From Trichobilharzia szidati (Eukaryota > Platyhelminthes > Trematoda > Strigeidida > Schistosomatidae), in the NCBI GenBank assembly GCA_944472155.2, contig OX235277.1:8442804-8506803 (forward strand): a stretch of 64,000 bases of DNA. The letters are read 5' to 3'. Made by a program: the position numbers and the translations under genes. The notes beneath the pieces are model-generated. The model had not been told where the DNA came from. It saw only the letters and a list, made by a program, of their open reading frames with translations, and did not search any database. Below, in pieces: positions 31,565 through 43,404 of the stretch (positions are counted from its first letter, which is position 1; each line of letters starts with the position of its first letter).

Positions 31565-33020
31565 TTTGTACTTATCTATAAACTACAAACATCGTAATAT
31601 TAACTCATGACGTTTCGACCACAAATTATTGCTCATAATCATATCAAGTCATTCACAAAACCTTTAACTTCATTTATTGCTCCAAATACATTGAATCCTA
31701 TACCAAAAATATGGTGGCTATATGTGAATGACACTTTCATAGTGTCAAAAACAGGACATATCTCTAGCTTCTTGAGGCATGTTAACTCACTGGTGAAGGG
31801 AATACAACTTACATTTGAAACAGAACATAAACATGAAGAATTAGCTTTGATATTAGGTTGTAAAATAAAACGAACAGAAGAAAGTAAACTGTACACTAGC
31901 GTTTATAAAGAGCCAACGCATTCAGCTAATAGATATTTAGACTTTAATTCATATCATCCGTTATCTGTCTGTGAAGGCGAACCTAGTTAAGTGTGTAACA
32001 AACCGAGCAATAACTCTACTCAGTAGTACATCAAAAAACCTAAATGATGAAATGAGATAGATTGAAGAAGCGTTGGTGTTAAACAACTGACTACCCAATA
32101 CAGTTCATTAGGAATATCCAAAAAGGTCAGAAGCAAAACAAAAATAATTGTGAAACTAATAGTGATAACATGAATAAGAGAGACTATAAGGCGTCTGCAG
32201 TGGTTTACCGTACAAGGAGGGGACATCTGAGACCCAACGTAGGATTCTTAATAAAGCAGGAATTAGGGTGGTGGTATTCAAACCTGCAAACTCACTCAGG
32301 GACAAGCTCTGTAGGTAAACAATCGGTTGACTCTATTAAACAGATTAATATAATAAAAAAATACGCTGGATTGACTGTTAGTGAGGTGAACTACATAGGT
32401 CGAACTAGTAGATCAGGAGTGGTGAGATTAGCAGAACATAAGAATTCAGCTGAGGCTAGAATGACTGACCCCACGAAGATGAGTAATTTCGAGAAAAACT
32501 CAGCAATCGCACTGCATGCAAAAACACACAGCCACACAATAAGGTGAGACAGAGTCAGAATTCTAAAAAGCGATATAAGTAGGTGGAACAGAAATGCTAA
32601 TGCAACAGATAAAGCTCAATTGAAATACCAGAGATATGGAACCTATTATCACCAGTCACATCAGAGGAGGATAATAAATAATTTTAAAATTCTATTTCAG
32701 TTAATGTAAATCATAACATTCTAACAAACTACTTAATGTGACTATAAAACACTAGTCTTATTTCCCATCTGATTGTATTTTATTGGTAAAACTAATACTA
32801 TTTCTGAATGTTCATTATGTTATACTGATTTTATTCAAATGTCTGGTCAATTTTTACTCATGTATATAAATGAGGGAAAGAGTTGTGAGAGTAACTCGAT
32901 ATGATTATGAGCAATAGTTTGTGCTCGAAAGGTGGTCATCACCCTTTGATTTATCAAAATAAAATCTTAACTATAGTGGAGTTATACTATACCAAAGTGC
33001 CAAAGTTTTATACTTATTTC
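31565..33020 (+). mobile_element. Penelope-like element PLE-A1 with inverted 3' copy at its 5' end
   Basis: The 31565-31690 part (TGACGTTTCGACCACAAATT, CTCATAATCATATCAAG) is an inverted copy of the element's 3' tail at about 32880-32940. Then RT: WWLYVNDTFIV (active site VND for VDD) at about 31709-31745, and YKEPTHSANRYLDFNSYHP. After stops comes the linker ANSLRDKLC, then EN: VSEVNYIGRTSRSGVVRLAE at 32380-32440, and HAKTHSHTI. The 3' UTR ends near 33020. Right-arm counterpart at 60835-63445. Confidence 0.8.
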
Positions 33021-33284
33021 AATACAAACGACGTAATCGGATACAACTTTGGCGATGCCATAAACTTTCACAGATTACTGTCATTTGTGGCCCTAAGAGA
33101 AGGAATACTAACAGAATGCTACTCAGTGTGTTGTGACTGGAAATGAAATCCAGCAGAATGGGGATTTCATCCATCCTATTCGATACAAGTCAGCTGGATG
33201 ATGCACTTGTGAAGGGTTATGTTGTCGCTGAAACTTAAACCAAGAACTCATCGTTTGAAAAGCCAAATGTTAACTTGGTTTGCA

Positions 33285-33765
33285 TCAAGTTTCACCATGG
33301 ATTGATATCATTTAGAGAACCATTGAAAGTCGGGGAATACTGCAAAGTTGTTTCATCCTTGTTTGAGACTCCTCGTCAGAACACATTCACCACAGGGGTT
33401 CGAACCAAGGTCAAAATTGAAACAGATCAAATCCTTGAACTTCAATCTGATACCCACTGGTGAATTACTCTAGAGGACAACGTTTCCTGGAGTTCTAGTG
33501 AGAAATCGTGACTAGTGCGGTTCATCAGGTTGGACGTGAGGACAGATAGTCGCCAGTTATGCTAAAATCACGAATCAGTGGAAGATAGAATTCTTGGACT
33601 GCCCTCTGAGTGGGATACCAGTAACCGGAGGGTCCCGGGTTTGGACCCCTGAGGTGAGTGCCGACTGTCGGTGAGCCTCAAACTAGGACTATTCAGCTGT
33701 TCAGTGGTCCCTGCGGGGTTTTTAATAGTTCTTCATCTAATTGATATCAATCTGGGGGCCAACTT
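33285..33765. repeat. Smalpha-type SINE inverted pair
   Basis: Minus unit (about 33285-33440: ATTGATATCATTTAGAGAAC, CACAGGGGTTCGAACC) and plus unit (about 33470-33765: TTCTAGTGAGAAATCGTGAC leader, GGGTTTGGACCCC, then GCCTCAAACTAGGACTATTC). Both hammerheads are decayed. Counterpart of 60140-60600 in the other arm. Confidence 0.7.
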
Positions 33766-33904
33766 AAACAAATATACTAACATAATTGATCTAATTATAG
33801 AATACTGTGTACATGAAGAATTTACTTCCTGAATGTCCCAATAAATCTCCTCACTGAACAAAGATACTTCATGATAAACGCACAATACAATTAATGGATT
33901 CACA

Positions 33905-34740
33905 GTCTATATTTCCAATTTCTGTCTGATTTCCCTCAAACTGGAAGATATGCAAGCGAAAAGCGACAAGTTGGCAGAAGAAGCATCAAAGATAGGACTT
34001 CTGGTGAACATGGAGAAAACAGAGGTGATGAAGATTCCTGGACAACATCACCAACAGCAACAACAACAGACATCAATGAGCATTAATGGGAGGAACCTGA
34101 AAGAAACAACCTCTTTTACCTGCCGTCCTGGGAAGCATCGTTTCAACTACATACTGACGGAACTGACTAGGATATCAAAATAGTGATCGGGAGAGCAAGT
34201 CAAGCTTTCACTACTCTCAAGTCTGTGTGGAGGTCAACAACACTCAGCAGCAAAAATGAGATCCGGATTTTCAACTCCAATGTGAAGTCAGCGCTACTTA
34301 CTATACGGATCAGAGACTTGGCCTCGCGTCGTAAACAGCATCTCAAACAAACTATAGACCTTAATTAACAGTTGTCTTCGCTCTATACTCAAGATCAGAT
34401 GGCCGGCTAGAAAAGATCAGCAACAGGGATCTCTGGGAGCGAACCAACACAGCAGAAAGAAATGGAGATGGATTGGCCATACTCTGAGGAAACCATCAAG
34501 TGAGTGACATCACTAGACAAGCCATTGCTCGAGTGGAACCCGAAAGGGAAGCGGCGAGTTGGTCGTCAGTGCAAGGGTGACTTGGAGGAGGTCATGTGAA
34601 GAGGAGATGAAAACGTGTAGGCAGACATGGAGCCAGTTGAAGACTCTAGCAGAGAACTGAACTCAATGGAGACGCACGGCTGAAGCCCTATGTTCCTCTG
34701 GGAATTAAAGGATACAATGATATAATAATAATACAGTGTA
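33905..34740 (+). mobile_element. RTE-clade LINE 3' part (left arm copy)
   Basis: Starts just after the active-site region with ISVFPSNWKICK-like sequence, then SDKLAEEASKIGLLVNMEKT, KIPGQHHQQQQQQTSMSING, RAFTTLKSVWRSTTLSS and KNEIRIFNSNVKSALL in split frames. 3' end GAAGCCCTATGTTCCTCTGG and an ATAATAATA tail. The truncation at about 33905 is identical in the right arm (60012), showing one insertion before the duplication. Confidence 0.85.
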
Positions 34741-35359
34741 TATTTCTTAATTCTATCACAGTTGAGACAATATTTCCATTCAGTATAAAGTACATTTTGA
34801 CACTATCTATCACTCACAGAGTGATTAACAGAATATGCATGAAAAAAAATCTGTCCCAAAACTAGTGCATACTTGTTACAAAATTGTTAGATAACTACCT
34901 AACTAACTTACTTACTGAAGAGATTGACTGTTACTTTTTAAATAAGGAAAAACAGGAGCAACTGTATTTCTTCATGAAAAAAAGAAATGAGCCTAAGTAA
35001 GTAACAATAGGATAGCAGATAGAAGAGAATATGTAAAAACCCGCAAAAAAGGGTACAAATAACTTGCATGTGTGTGTAAGTGTGCAGGTATACGTGCGAA
35101 TATGATTAAATCTCGACATCTCGACTAACACTAATAACATGTGACAGTCGATAAAAAAACCTGAGCTGATTAGAAGCAATACGCATGCCTGCATGTTCAT
35201 TTCATCTCAAGCCTACAATGAATTAGTACACGATGGCATGTTCATATGAATGCCTACTTCCTGGGCTAAGTGAAATTATAATTTTGTTAAGAGCCAGTGG
35301 GTAGATGAGAAATGAGTGCGGTGTTAGTTGATGGATGAGTCGATTCAACACTTATTCGG
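34741..35359. other. Spacer shared between the two arms
   Basis: No gene seen, but collinear in inverse with 58511-59125 (ACACTATCTATCACTCACAGAG; CTCGACTAACACTAATAACA; CAAGCCTACAATGAATTAGTA). Confidence 0.6.
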
Positions 35360-35598
35360 GTTTTATTTTTTTAAATTTTCCTTCATGTTCCTCAGTGGAA
35401 CATAGGGCTTCAAGCTAGTGGCTTGGAGTTTCTGTAGCAGTGTTTATTTTACAAGATGGGGTTGCTAGCCTCATGCCCAATTTTTCCTCTTCACCAGGAT
35501 TATTTCTGGCTTAGCGAGGTAAAGGAGTGAGTCGGCCGGGGATCGAACATCGCACCATATGAATGGTTGGCAAGAGTCCTAACCACTGTGCCACTTTT
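35360..35598 (-). repeat. SINE-B, full length, left arm only
   Basis: 3' end TTTCCTTCATGTTCCTCAGT and GGAACATAGGGCTTCAAG, body GGGGTTGCTAGCCTCATGCC, head GGGGATCGAACATCGCACCA (box B, one base off) and AACCACTGTGCCAC. The right arm lacks it and has about 950 bp of other sequence at the corresponding place. Confidence 0.8.
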
Positions 35599-35783
35599 CT
35601 ATAAACTGATTAATTATTCGATGGTTGGCGCAATCGGCAGGAAGCGTAACTTGGTTTAGGTATCGTTAGCAAGGAGTATCTGCAACTCATGATATTCAAA
35701 ATCTCTGTCACCCAGTGCTATCTTCAATCAGAGATGTTACTACTGAGCTATTCGGCTTGGTGATAGTAATTAACTAGTTTCCA
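35599..35783 (-). repeat. SINE-C fragment (left arm)
   Basis: GATGGTTGGCGCAATCGGCA, GTAGCTGCAACTC-type body, box A reading GAGCTATTCGGCTTGG on the plus strand, joined to LINE-2 at about 35783. Counterpart at 57388-57560. Confidence 0.7.
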
Positions 35784-36760
35784 ACAATAATAATAATAAC
35801 AATCACTTTATTCCACAACAGTAACAATTTACAGCATGGAATTTTCAGCGTTTCATTTTACATATTGCATTGGTTTAGCTCTTTTTATAATTATATAAAT
35901 GTATGAAATGTTAAAAATATTGATAATTAATAGTAAAGAATAAAAACCCCCAAAAATCACACCATTTCTAGGTCATAGTGAAATAATAAATAAATAATAT
36001 AACAAATCACACATGCAATAATATGCATCATTACATTTTATAGTTTAGTTAATGATTTAAAAGTTGTAAAAGTCCTTTTCTGATATTCGTCTCTTCACAC
36101 AATACTCGTGCCAAATGTGGTACGGTCGAATTTTTATATTTTGTAGTACGAGCATAAATGTTTATGAAATTTCTTCTGGTCTTACCCGAAGAGATACAAG
36201 GAAACAAATGTGAATAAAGAGGATGTTCACTATCAGACAAAATAACTTTAGCTAAGTGTTTACAAGAATTCATGCGCCTATTGACAACAGTGTCGGTTAG
36301 TTGAGTCAAAGGGATAGCACTGACCCTACTTACAGCCTTCAATGTTCTTCGTAGTATTATATGGTCTTTCTTGAGTAGCCCAGGGAAGAATAATGGAGAA
36401 CAATAAAGAATGATGGGCAAAACACATGAATTAATAAATTGTATGAGAAGAGATTGGGTTATACCTGAGTGCCTCAACTTCTCTATGTGATAAGTGAGAC
36501 AGAAAATCTTTTTAGAAACTATAAGAATATGAGACGACCAGCAAAGGTTTGAAGAGAAACTAATGCCAAGATAAGAAACACTTTACTTACTCTCTATCAT
36601 GTTACCATCAATATTACAACAATCATGAGATTGGACCAATCCATGCATGTCTTTTTCACTTCTCAAGCTGAAATCAACAGTATTACATTTAGTTGGATTT
36701 AGTTTAAGACCATTTGAGCCAGACCAATCCTTAACTTCAGCTAAGAAGCCATTCATATAA
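35784..36760 (-). mobile_element. LINE-2 (left arm copy), cut by the assembly gap
   Basis: 3' tail (TTGTGGAATAAAGTGATTGT) at the 35784 side. A 142-codon open frame at 36049-36477 (MRHSGITQSLLIQFINS, PIILYCSPLFFPGLLKKDH, RRTLKAVSRVS), then upstream YLGISFSSN and the end of RT (LRSEKDMHGLVQS) to the N run. Nearly identical to 56420-57387 on the other strand. Confidence 0.85.
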
Positions 36761-37259
36761 NNNNNNNNNNNNNNNNNNNNNNNNNNNNNNNNNNNNNNNN
36801 NNNNNNNNNNNNNNNNNNNNNNNNNNNNNNNNNNNNNNNNNNNNNNNNNNNNNNNNNNNNNNNNNNNNNNNNNNNNNNNNNNNNNNNNNNNNNNNNNNNN
36901 NNNNNNNNNNNNNNNNNNNNNNNNNNNNNNNNNNNNNNNNNNNNNNNNNNNNNNNNNNNNNNNNNNNNNNNNNNNNNNNNNNNNNNNNNNNNNNNNNNNN
37001 NNNNNNNNNNNNNNNNNNNNNNNNNNNNNNNNNNNNNNNNNNNNNNNNNNNNNNNNNNNNNNNNNNNNNNNNNNNNNNNNNNNNNNNNNNNNNNNNNNNN
37101 NNNNNNNNNNNNNNNNNNNNNNNNNNNNNNNNNNNNNNNNNNNNNNNNNNNNNNNNNNNNNNNNNNNNNNNNNNNNNNNNNNNNNNNNNNNNNNNNNNNN
37201 NNNNNNNNNNNNNNNNNNNNNNNNNNNNNNNNNNNNNNNNNNNNNNNNNNNNNNNNNNN
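36761..37259. other. Assembly gap (499 N)
   Basis: Unknown sequence. The right arm suggests the RT part of LINE-2 (55890-56420) could be here, since the left LINE-2 stops at its edge. Confidence 0.95.
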
Positions 37260-38080
37260 CGAATAATACGGTTCCATCATTTATATCATTAGCTTAAAGA
37301 AATTTTTATTAAGTTAATAAACAGAAAAGTTTTGACATATTTGCAAATTTTACATGATGTCAGTTGACAGGAGGTCCTCTTTTAAGTGAACAGTGCTCAG
37401 AAAATTAAGCTTATATAGTTATTGTACACAGGGTTCAAGTTCAAAACAAAAGTATACACAGTTGGAGTTAACATGGGAAGGGTATCTATCGACTTTTGAC
37501 TGCACCAAAGAACATGTTGTTCGATGGACGGGAACCAACTTAGCTGCAGGATAGGCTCTGGCTAGTGATGTTCTCAGTCTTCTGTTGACCATTTCTGCAA
37601 TGTTTTCACCTGTAAAATCTAGTTGAATGAAGACAGGTTTTTTTCAACTGTGATTTGTTTGGTATTTGAGCCTTCACAACTTCCATATTTGTTAATGAAT
37701 CTTTGAGGATAACCGTGGTTTTCCGGCACCTTTTCGAGAATCCTTAATTCTTCCTCTAATTTCTCTGCAGAGTACATTCCCCTAGCTCTTTAATACGGAG
37801 TCTTGACTAGCGCTTGTTTAAAGCTATTTGGACAAAAACTATTAAGATGTAGGTGTTGTCCATTCCATGAGGCCTTCACTGAATTGACCTCTGCAGACTA
37901 CCATCTTCTAGGCGTGGCATAGCAATGCCAAGGAATTGGAACTTTCCATCATTTCCATTCCCAAATAAAATTTAATGTATGTCTATGCGTCGTTGAATAA
38001 TATGAGTAGGCAGAAAACATAATTTTCACTGTTACATACCACAAATGTGTCATCGACATTTCGACATTGGAAAGTTGTTT
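37260..38080 (-). mobile_element. Penelope-like element PLE-B3 with RT active site
   Basis: Terminal block at 37260 (GAATAATACGGTTCCATCAT) resembles the PLE-B 3' end. A linker follows (TMLTPTV region; ILEKVPENHGYPQRFINKYG at about 37680-37740), then RT with VDDTFVV at about 38045-38070. The endonuclease expected between terminus and linker is missing, so this copy has an internal deletion. Many stops. Confidence 0.7.
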
Positions 38081-38154
38081 TATCAATTGCATAATTCAAA
38101 TTTGTTTTCGCAAGTTTGACCATGAAGACATCTGCTAATTTCACATAACTTGTG

Positions 38155-38236
38155 TATGTGCATTGGTAGCACAGTGTTTAGAACTCTCGTCGACCAGGAA
38201 GATGGTCCGGGGTTCGATCTCCAACCGATACACACC
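38155..38236 (+). repeat. SINE-B head (tRNA-like)
   Basis: TGTGTATGTGCATTGGTAGC start, GTCGACCAGGAAGATGGTC internal stem, box B GGGGTTCGATCTCC, ending CCGATACACAC, which pairs with the 5' TGTGTATGTG. No SINE-B body follows. Confidence 0.6.
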
Positions 38237-38399
38237 TGATATCTATAGTCGACCTGCGAAACTTGGGCTACCGATATCACTTGCTGAAAATTCCATACTT
38301 GTACCAAAAATACGGTGTGGTGTCAAGCTATAATAGAAAAAATAAAAAAAACTTCTATCAACCTCCCCCAACCCTATTATTAAGGAATAAAAGGTATTT

Positions 38400-38515
38400 T
38401 TTTGACCTGCAATAAGTCTCAAACTTGGAAAAAACGGCTTTTCAGTACTCGAAGGTTCTTCAGTGGTCCTATAACTGTGACCAAACTTGTCACCGATCAA
38501 ATTCCTGAAAATCAA
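38400..38515 (+). repeat. Smalpha-type SINE fragment
   Basis: AATAAGTCTCAAACTTGG, AAAAAACGGCTTTTCAGTACTC and TTCTTCAGTGGTCCTATAAC follow the hammerhead 3' half and tail in order, strongly mutated. Confidence 0.5.
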
Positions 38516-38559
38516 CGCCTGATATTATAATCATATAGCATATTATGAATATATTATTT

Positions 38560-39960
38560 AAAAGACACTAATGTTGTCAATTTTGAAATCAGTTATAACC
38601 TTCTCAATCGAAAAGTATTATTTAGCCTTGAATTTAAGATATGATAGAGAAGATTTACAGCTCAGGTGGATGATTTCGATATGGTTGCGTCCTCTGAGCT
38701 TGATAGTCAATTTGCGAGTCTTTCACCACCCTACTAGGCGACATATTCAGAGCATAATTCAATTCGTCGAAGTGAGCTTTTAGATTTCTCCACGAGTTTA
38801 TTAGTCATCTCTCCTGGTGACCTTGGACGTGATTGGTTGTTTTTGTGTGTTTCACACCTTCTAGGTTACATGTATTGGAACTGATTGTTTCTTTGACTTG
38901 AACTTTAAACTTTTGTGTGTGAGATTTCTTTCTTATCGATTGATAAATTTTGTCGATGTGTCTATTGATTGATGATTCACTGGAATACCAGGCAGTGTTC
39001 TAAAAATTCTCCAGCATTCTTAGTGTTTCCTCTGTCTAATATTTGAACATTGTCCCAGTCGAATTGATGTCCGTGGTTTTCTGTATGCAGCGATATGAGG
39101 GAGTGGATGTCATGTCTTTTGACGGCCAGCTTATGTTCGTGGATACGAAGACGAAAGGGACATCCACTTTGGCCAGTGTAGTGTTTTTCGCATTTGTTAC
39201 AATTTATTCTGTAGACGATATTGGTTTAATCTTTGTTCGCTGTTGAGTCTTTTGACTGACAAAGAACTAAATGAGTCAATTTTGTTGGTATGTGTGCGAC
39301 GTCAATTCCTAAAGGTTTAAAGAGTCTTGTAGTGATTTCTGACATATCCTTTATATTTGGTAAGGCGACTTTCTTTATGCTTCCCTTGGAGGCCATTGAT
39401 TTATTAGGTTGGTTTGGGGGTATATGTCTTTTAATGAAGTTCCATGGACATCCATTCTTTTCAGAAGACGTCCATGAGATATCTTTCTTCAGCTTTCCAT
39501 AAGATGAGAGTGCTACAATGAGATCAGGCCCTCTTGAATAGTGTTTGTGTGCAATTCCTCTTGTGTGCTATTGGACTGTTGCTGTTGCTATTCAGTATTT
39601 GATCTGTGTGATTTGATTTTACGTAAACTTGAGTTTGTAATTCCCCTGTGGTTGTTCGTTTGACTAAGACGTCCGAAAATGGGATTAAGTTCTCTGATTC
39701 CTCTTCTCTTGTGAATTTGATGTCATTTAGGACGTTGTTTATTTAGTTGTGAGTTTTATCTACCTCGTTTCTTTTGATTATTACAAATATTTCGCCTACG
39801 TAACGTATACAAATCTTGGATTTTGATCTTTGGGAGGATTATGTTTTCGAGCCTTTGTATCACCATTTTTGCAATTAAACCTGATATTGGCGATCCTTTT
39901 GACTTGTTCATGTATTTGGCCGTTGAATTGAAAAGAAGTTGTTAGTCTAAGGTTTATTCA
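38560..39960 (-). mobile_element. Penelope-like element PLE-C (RT palm to endonuclease)
   Basis: Minus reading: MNKSKGSPISGLIAKMVIQR and LENIILPKI (RT motif B region) at 39840-39915. A frame-shifted active site follows (RYVGEIFVII for RYVDDIFVII), then NEVDKTHN, LIPFSDVLVKRTTTGELQT. The endonuclease at about 39030-39190 is fully in frame: IVYRINCNKCEKHYTGQSG, RIHEHKLAVKRHD, SLHTENHGHQFDWDN, with YIG changed to YTG. The 3' part (MSPSRVVKDSQIDYQAQRT) reaches about 38640. A separate lineage from PLE-A, B, D and E. Confidence 0.8.
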
Positions 39961-40084
39961 TTCCATCCAGCTCGTGTGTTGCATTTTTCATTGGAGTTGA
40001 TTGGTTGAAGCCTTGAAGTTCGTTTGGCGGTGGATCGGCGATTGATAGCTCACTTGTTTTGAGTTTTGTTTTCAGCTGTTAGAT

Positions 40085-40340
40085 TTTCGTCATGAACCCA
40101 CATCAGTTGGAGAGATCACTGAAAGTCAGGGAGCAGTGGATGACTTTTTCGTTCAGTTTTTTTGACTCCTCATCGGTGTACATACATATACGACCCCTAT
40201 TCCAGTAGTTGAACCCAGGACCTTGAAGACATTCACGCATACAGTGATGAGGAGTTCAAAAACGGGACAAAACAGCTGTCCAGTGCTATGAGCTGGTTTT
40301 CAGTGATCTCACTAAATGATGTTGATAAATATGTAACAAG
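40085..40340. repeat. Smalpha-type SINE inverted pair
   Basis: Minus half (CACATCAGTTGGAGAGATCA, TCAGGGAGCAGTGGATGACT, box B remnant AGTTGAACCCAGGACC) and plus half from about 40240 (CAGTGATGAGGAGTTCAAAA, ACGGGACAAAACAGCTGTCC, AGTGCTATGAGC). GAAA is changed to AAAA in the plus half. Confidence 0.6.
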
Positions 40341-40499
40341 TGAAACTAATCCAAAATCCACAGAAATCCTCTAATCTGAATGTCGTTTACCAGACCGCTG
40401 GGTAAATTTCCTGACACTGCACTGAGGAAGTCGTGAACACTTGGGTCCACCATGTCAAGATGAAAGGGATACTAATCTTAGGCATTAATGAGGAATTCC

Positions 40500-40650
40500 A
40501 AGGCTATTGAATCCCAGCTAAGGTAACCTGAAGGCCCCAGGTCCTATCCCTGTTGGGGAGAGTAATGGGTACTCATTGATGAACAGTCAATCCCAAAATA
40601 GGAAGAAATTAATTCCAAATCCTCAGAAATCCTGGAATTTGAGTTTCATA
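40500..40650 (+). repeat. Smalpha-type SINE, strongly diverged
   Basis: Head-like GAAGGCCCCAGGTCCTATCC then GGGTACTCATTGATGAACAG and CAATCCCAAAATAGGAAGAA, the hammerhead order with many changes. Family membership is inferred. Confidence 0.45.
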
Positions 40651-40684
40651 CCGGGGAGTATTAATACTGAACCAATCAAATCAC

Positions 40685-40922
40685 TGTGCGTCGTTGGCAT
40701 AGCGGTAGAATGTTCGCCAACCACGCATGCTGTTTCGGGGTTCGATTCCCGGCCGATTCACTCTTTTACCTAACTAAATCAATAATAAGACTGGTAAAGA
40801 GGGCAAGATGGGCATGAGGTTAGTAACCCGATCCCGTAAAAGTAAACACCACTGCCACGGAAACTTCACAGCTCTAGCCTGAAGCCCTTTGTTCCACTAG
40901 GAATGTAGAGGAATAGAATAAA
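40685..40922 (+). repeat. SINE-B, full length
   Basis: Head GTGCGTCGTTGGCATAGCGG, box B GGGGTTCGATTCCCGG, body GGTAAAGAGGGCAAGATGGG and CATGAGGTTAGTAACCCG, 3' end GAAGCCCTTTGTTCCACTAGG then AATGTAGAGGAATAGAATAA. Confidence 0.85.
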
Positions 40923-41338
40923 AATCAAATCATGAGAAACTTTCAACTAACAAAAAAAAAAACCGGACACTTCTGAGTATCAGTTATCACGAAAAAATTA
41001 GAAAGAAAAACCTTATCCTCATATGACTTATGATGATATCACTAGTAGTACAAAAAGATTCATTTGATTAGATTAGATTTACGTACAGTCTATGAGAAGA
41101 TGGATATCTCTGATTGACAGGCGGACAGTATTTCGAAACTCATTTTTCATGGAAAACGTCTCACTGAGCATAGAATAATTCCGTTTATCTAATCAGCTGA
41201 TGGATTCTTTTTTTCTTAAATCAAACTAAGCGCTTTTCCTTTCTCTCTGTCACTCTTTGTCTCTCTGATTGACTGACTGACGGATGGTGATCACATGATT
41301 GATGTGTCTGTATTTAGTTCAAAGTTTTTTTTTTACAG
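40923..41338. other. No recognisable feature
   Basis: Short poly-A tract at about 40950; otherwise nothing. Confidence 0.5.
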
Positions 41339-42530
41339 AGCTATCTAGAAAGCATGGAATGGCAATCAAATCTCTACCTCAACTTTATAGACTTTGAGAA
41401 GGCCTTCGACAACGTTGACCACGAAGTAATTTGGAAACTACTACTCGAGTACTATGGCTTATCCCAAATATTCATCAACTTTATTCAACAGCTGTACGAC
41501 AACGGCACATGTCAAGTGATCCACAACGGAAAACTCACCGAGTCGTTTGGAGTAAACACAGGAGTCAGACAAGGGTGCTTATTATCACCAATGATATTCC
41601 TAATTGTGATGGACTGGATTATGCGCCGGACAGTGAGAAACGAGAAGACAGGGATATCTTGGACCGACGTGAAGAATCTAGAAGACCTGGATTTCGCGCG
41701 TGGATGATTTATGTTTGATATCACACGAAATCGAAGACTTACAAGCGAAAACCCACAAACTGGTCGAAGAAGCAGCCGGTGAAGACAGGACTGCAGGTGA
41801 ACATAGACAAGACGGAGGTTATGAAAATAACCAACCAACAACAACAACAGCAGCAACATCCAGCGCCAATCACCATCAACGGGAGGGATTTGAAAGAGGT
41901 TATTTCATTCACTTATCTAAGGAGCATTGTCTCAACTACAGGAAAAACCGACGGACGAGGATGTCAAATCTAGAATCAGGAAGACGAGGAACACATTCAT
42001 CAACCTGAAACCAATCTGGAAATCTTTGTCACTCAACATCAACAACAAAGTTCGTATTTTCAATACAAACGTCAAGTCAGTCAGTTCTTCTATACGTACG
42101 GATCAGAAACTTGGTGGGTCACAAAGAATATTTTCAACAGCCTGTTGCAGACCTTTATCAACAACTGTCTTCGTTCCATACTTGAGATCAGACGGCCGGA
42201 AAGAATCACAAACAAGAAACTATGGGAACAAACAAACCAGGAACCAATCGCTCAATAATTATGCAGGAGAAATTGGAGATGGATTGGACACTCGCTGAGG
42301 CGGCCGCTGGGTGACATCGCGCGTCAGGCCATCGCTCGAGTGGAACCCGAAAGGGAAGCGGCGAGTGGGACATTCAAGGGTGACATGGGGGAGATCATGT
42401 GAAAAAGAATTGAAACAGTATGGATTAACATGGACGCAGGTGGAAAGTACAGCAGAAGACAGAAGAAAGTGGAGGCGTGCAGTTGAAGCCCTATGTTACA
42501 CTAGGAATCCAAGGGAACGGTAATAATTTC
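41339..42530 (+). mobile_element. RTE-clade LINE, RT palm to 3' end
   Basis: Most readable RT in the RTE group: motif A NLYLNFIDFEKAFDNVDHEV (41366-41425), QQLYDNGTCQVIHNG, motif B VNTGVRQGCLLSPMIFLIVM, then LEDLDFARG-shift-DDLCLISHEIEDL. A CAA repeat at about 41838-41862 codes a run of Q. SFTYLRSIVS, KVRIFNTNVKSV and EQTNQEPIAQ follow. An open C-terminal frame at 42311-42523 has HSRVTWGRSCEKELKQYGLT and ends AVEALCYTRNPRER. About three frameshifts. 5'-truncated inside RT. Confidence 0.9.
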
Positions 42531-43404
42531 GAAAGTCCAAGAACACTTGTGGCTATCACTGAGCAGTGACAATAGAGAGTGTTTATTTCGTGTATCTACG
42601 TTTAACAAGTTCTATCCTATCTCGGAAACATTCAGTAGATTTTTTGTATTTTTACTATAATTGAGAAGATAAGTAGCTTAGGCGAGTGATTGTGATTTCG
42701 TTACACTCTTTGAGCTTGGCGTTGATTTAAATTGCTGAGTATTTGTCGTCCTTCAAAGTAACATGGCTTCAGGGTAAGCTTTAATATGGAGTGAATCCAT
42801 TTGAATTCCTCCTTCACAAATAAAATCTTTGACTCCCCTGACAGTCTTTATGGTGATTGGTTGTTAATTTGTATCAGTAATGATCGTTTTTCTGTTTACA
42901 CTGACTCTGAATCCAAGAACACAAACTAGATGTTAAAAGGAACTGTACCGGCCGAAACGGACTCGATATGGACTAATCGGAAAGAAGCAATCCTCATATC
43001 TTACTGTAGAACAAAATTAGGTAGCTGAAATTCAACTGTTAGAGGTAGCTTAGAATCAAGTAGTCTATTCGCAGCATGGTTAGATCAATAATCTGTTCAA
43101 AAGAATAAACATTAAACAATTTCCACACACCAGTCAATGTCAGAATGGCTTGAAATCACTCAAACAAAACAACACAGTTAATTGAACTTTAGATTTTCCC
43201 ATCGATTGATTGAACCAAAGTGCTTGATTTTAGATTGACGTATCGGCTTTTTGTTGAGACGCTTTGATGATATCTGGTCGTGTAACTTGAATTTTTTTGG
43301 TGAACAGTGACTAAGAGTGAAATCCAGCATGCACATTTCGTCTTGTTTGGAACTCGTCATTGGATGTAACTGAAATCCACAACGAGTAATGATGTTCCCA
43401 TTGG
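42531..43404. other. No recognisable feature
   Basis: A 77-codon minus frame at 43178 has no known motif. No family repeat seen. Confidence 0.45.

Larger units (their letters stand above)
31970..36760 (+). repeat. Left arm of a large inverted duplication
   Basis: Read forward, this arm holds PLE-A, an Smalpha inverted pair, an RTE truncated at the same point, a shared non-repeat spacer, SINE-C and LINE-2. The same order appears on the minus strand at 56420-63445. Shared truncation points and shared spacer (34740-35350 against 58511-59125) rule out independent insertions. The LINE-2 coding parts differ by only a few percent. The arm ends at the N run. Confidence 0.85.

Noticed and set aside
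36753..37280. 175-codon minus frame
   Set aside because: Made almost entirely of N; not a reading frame.
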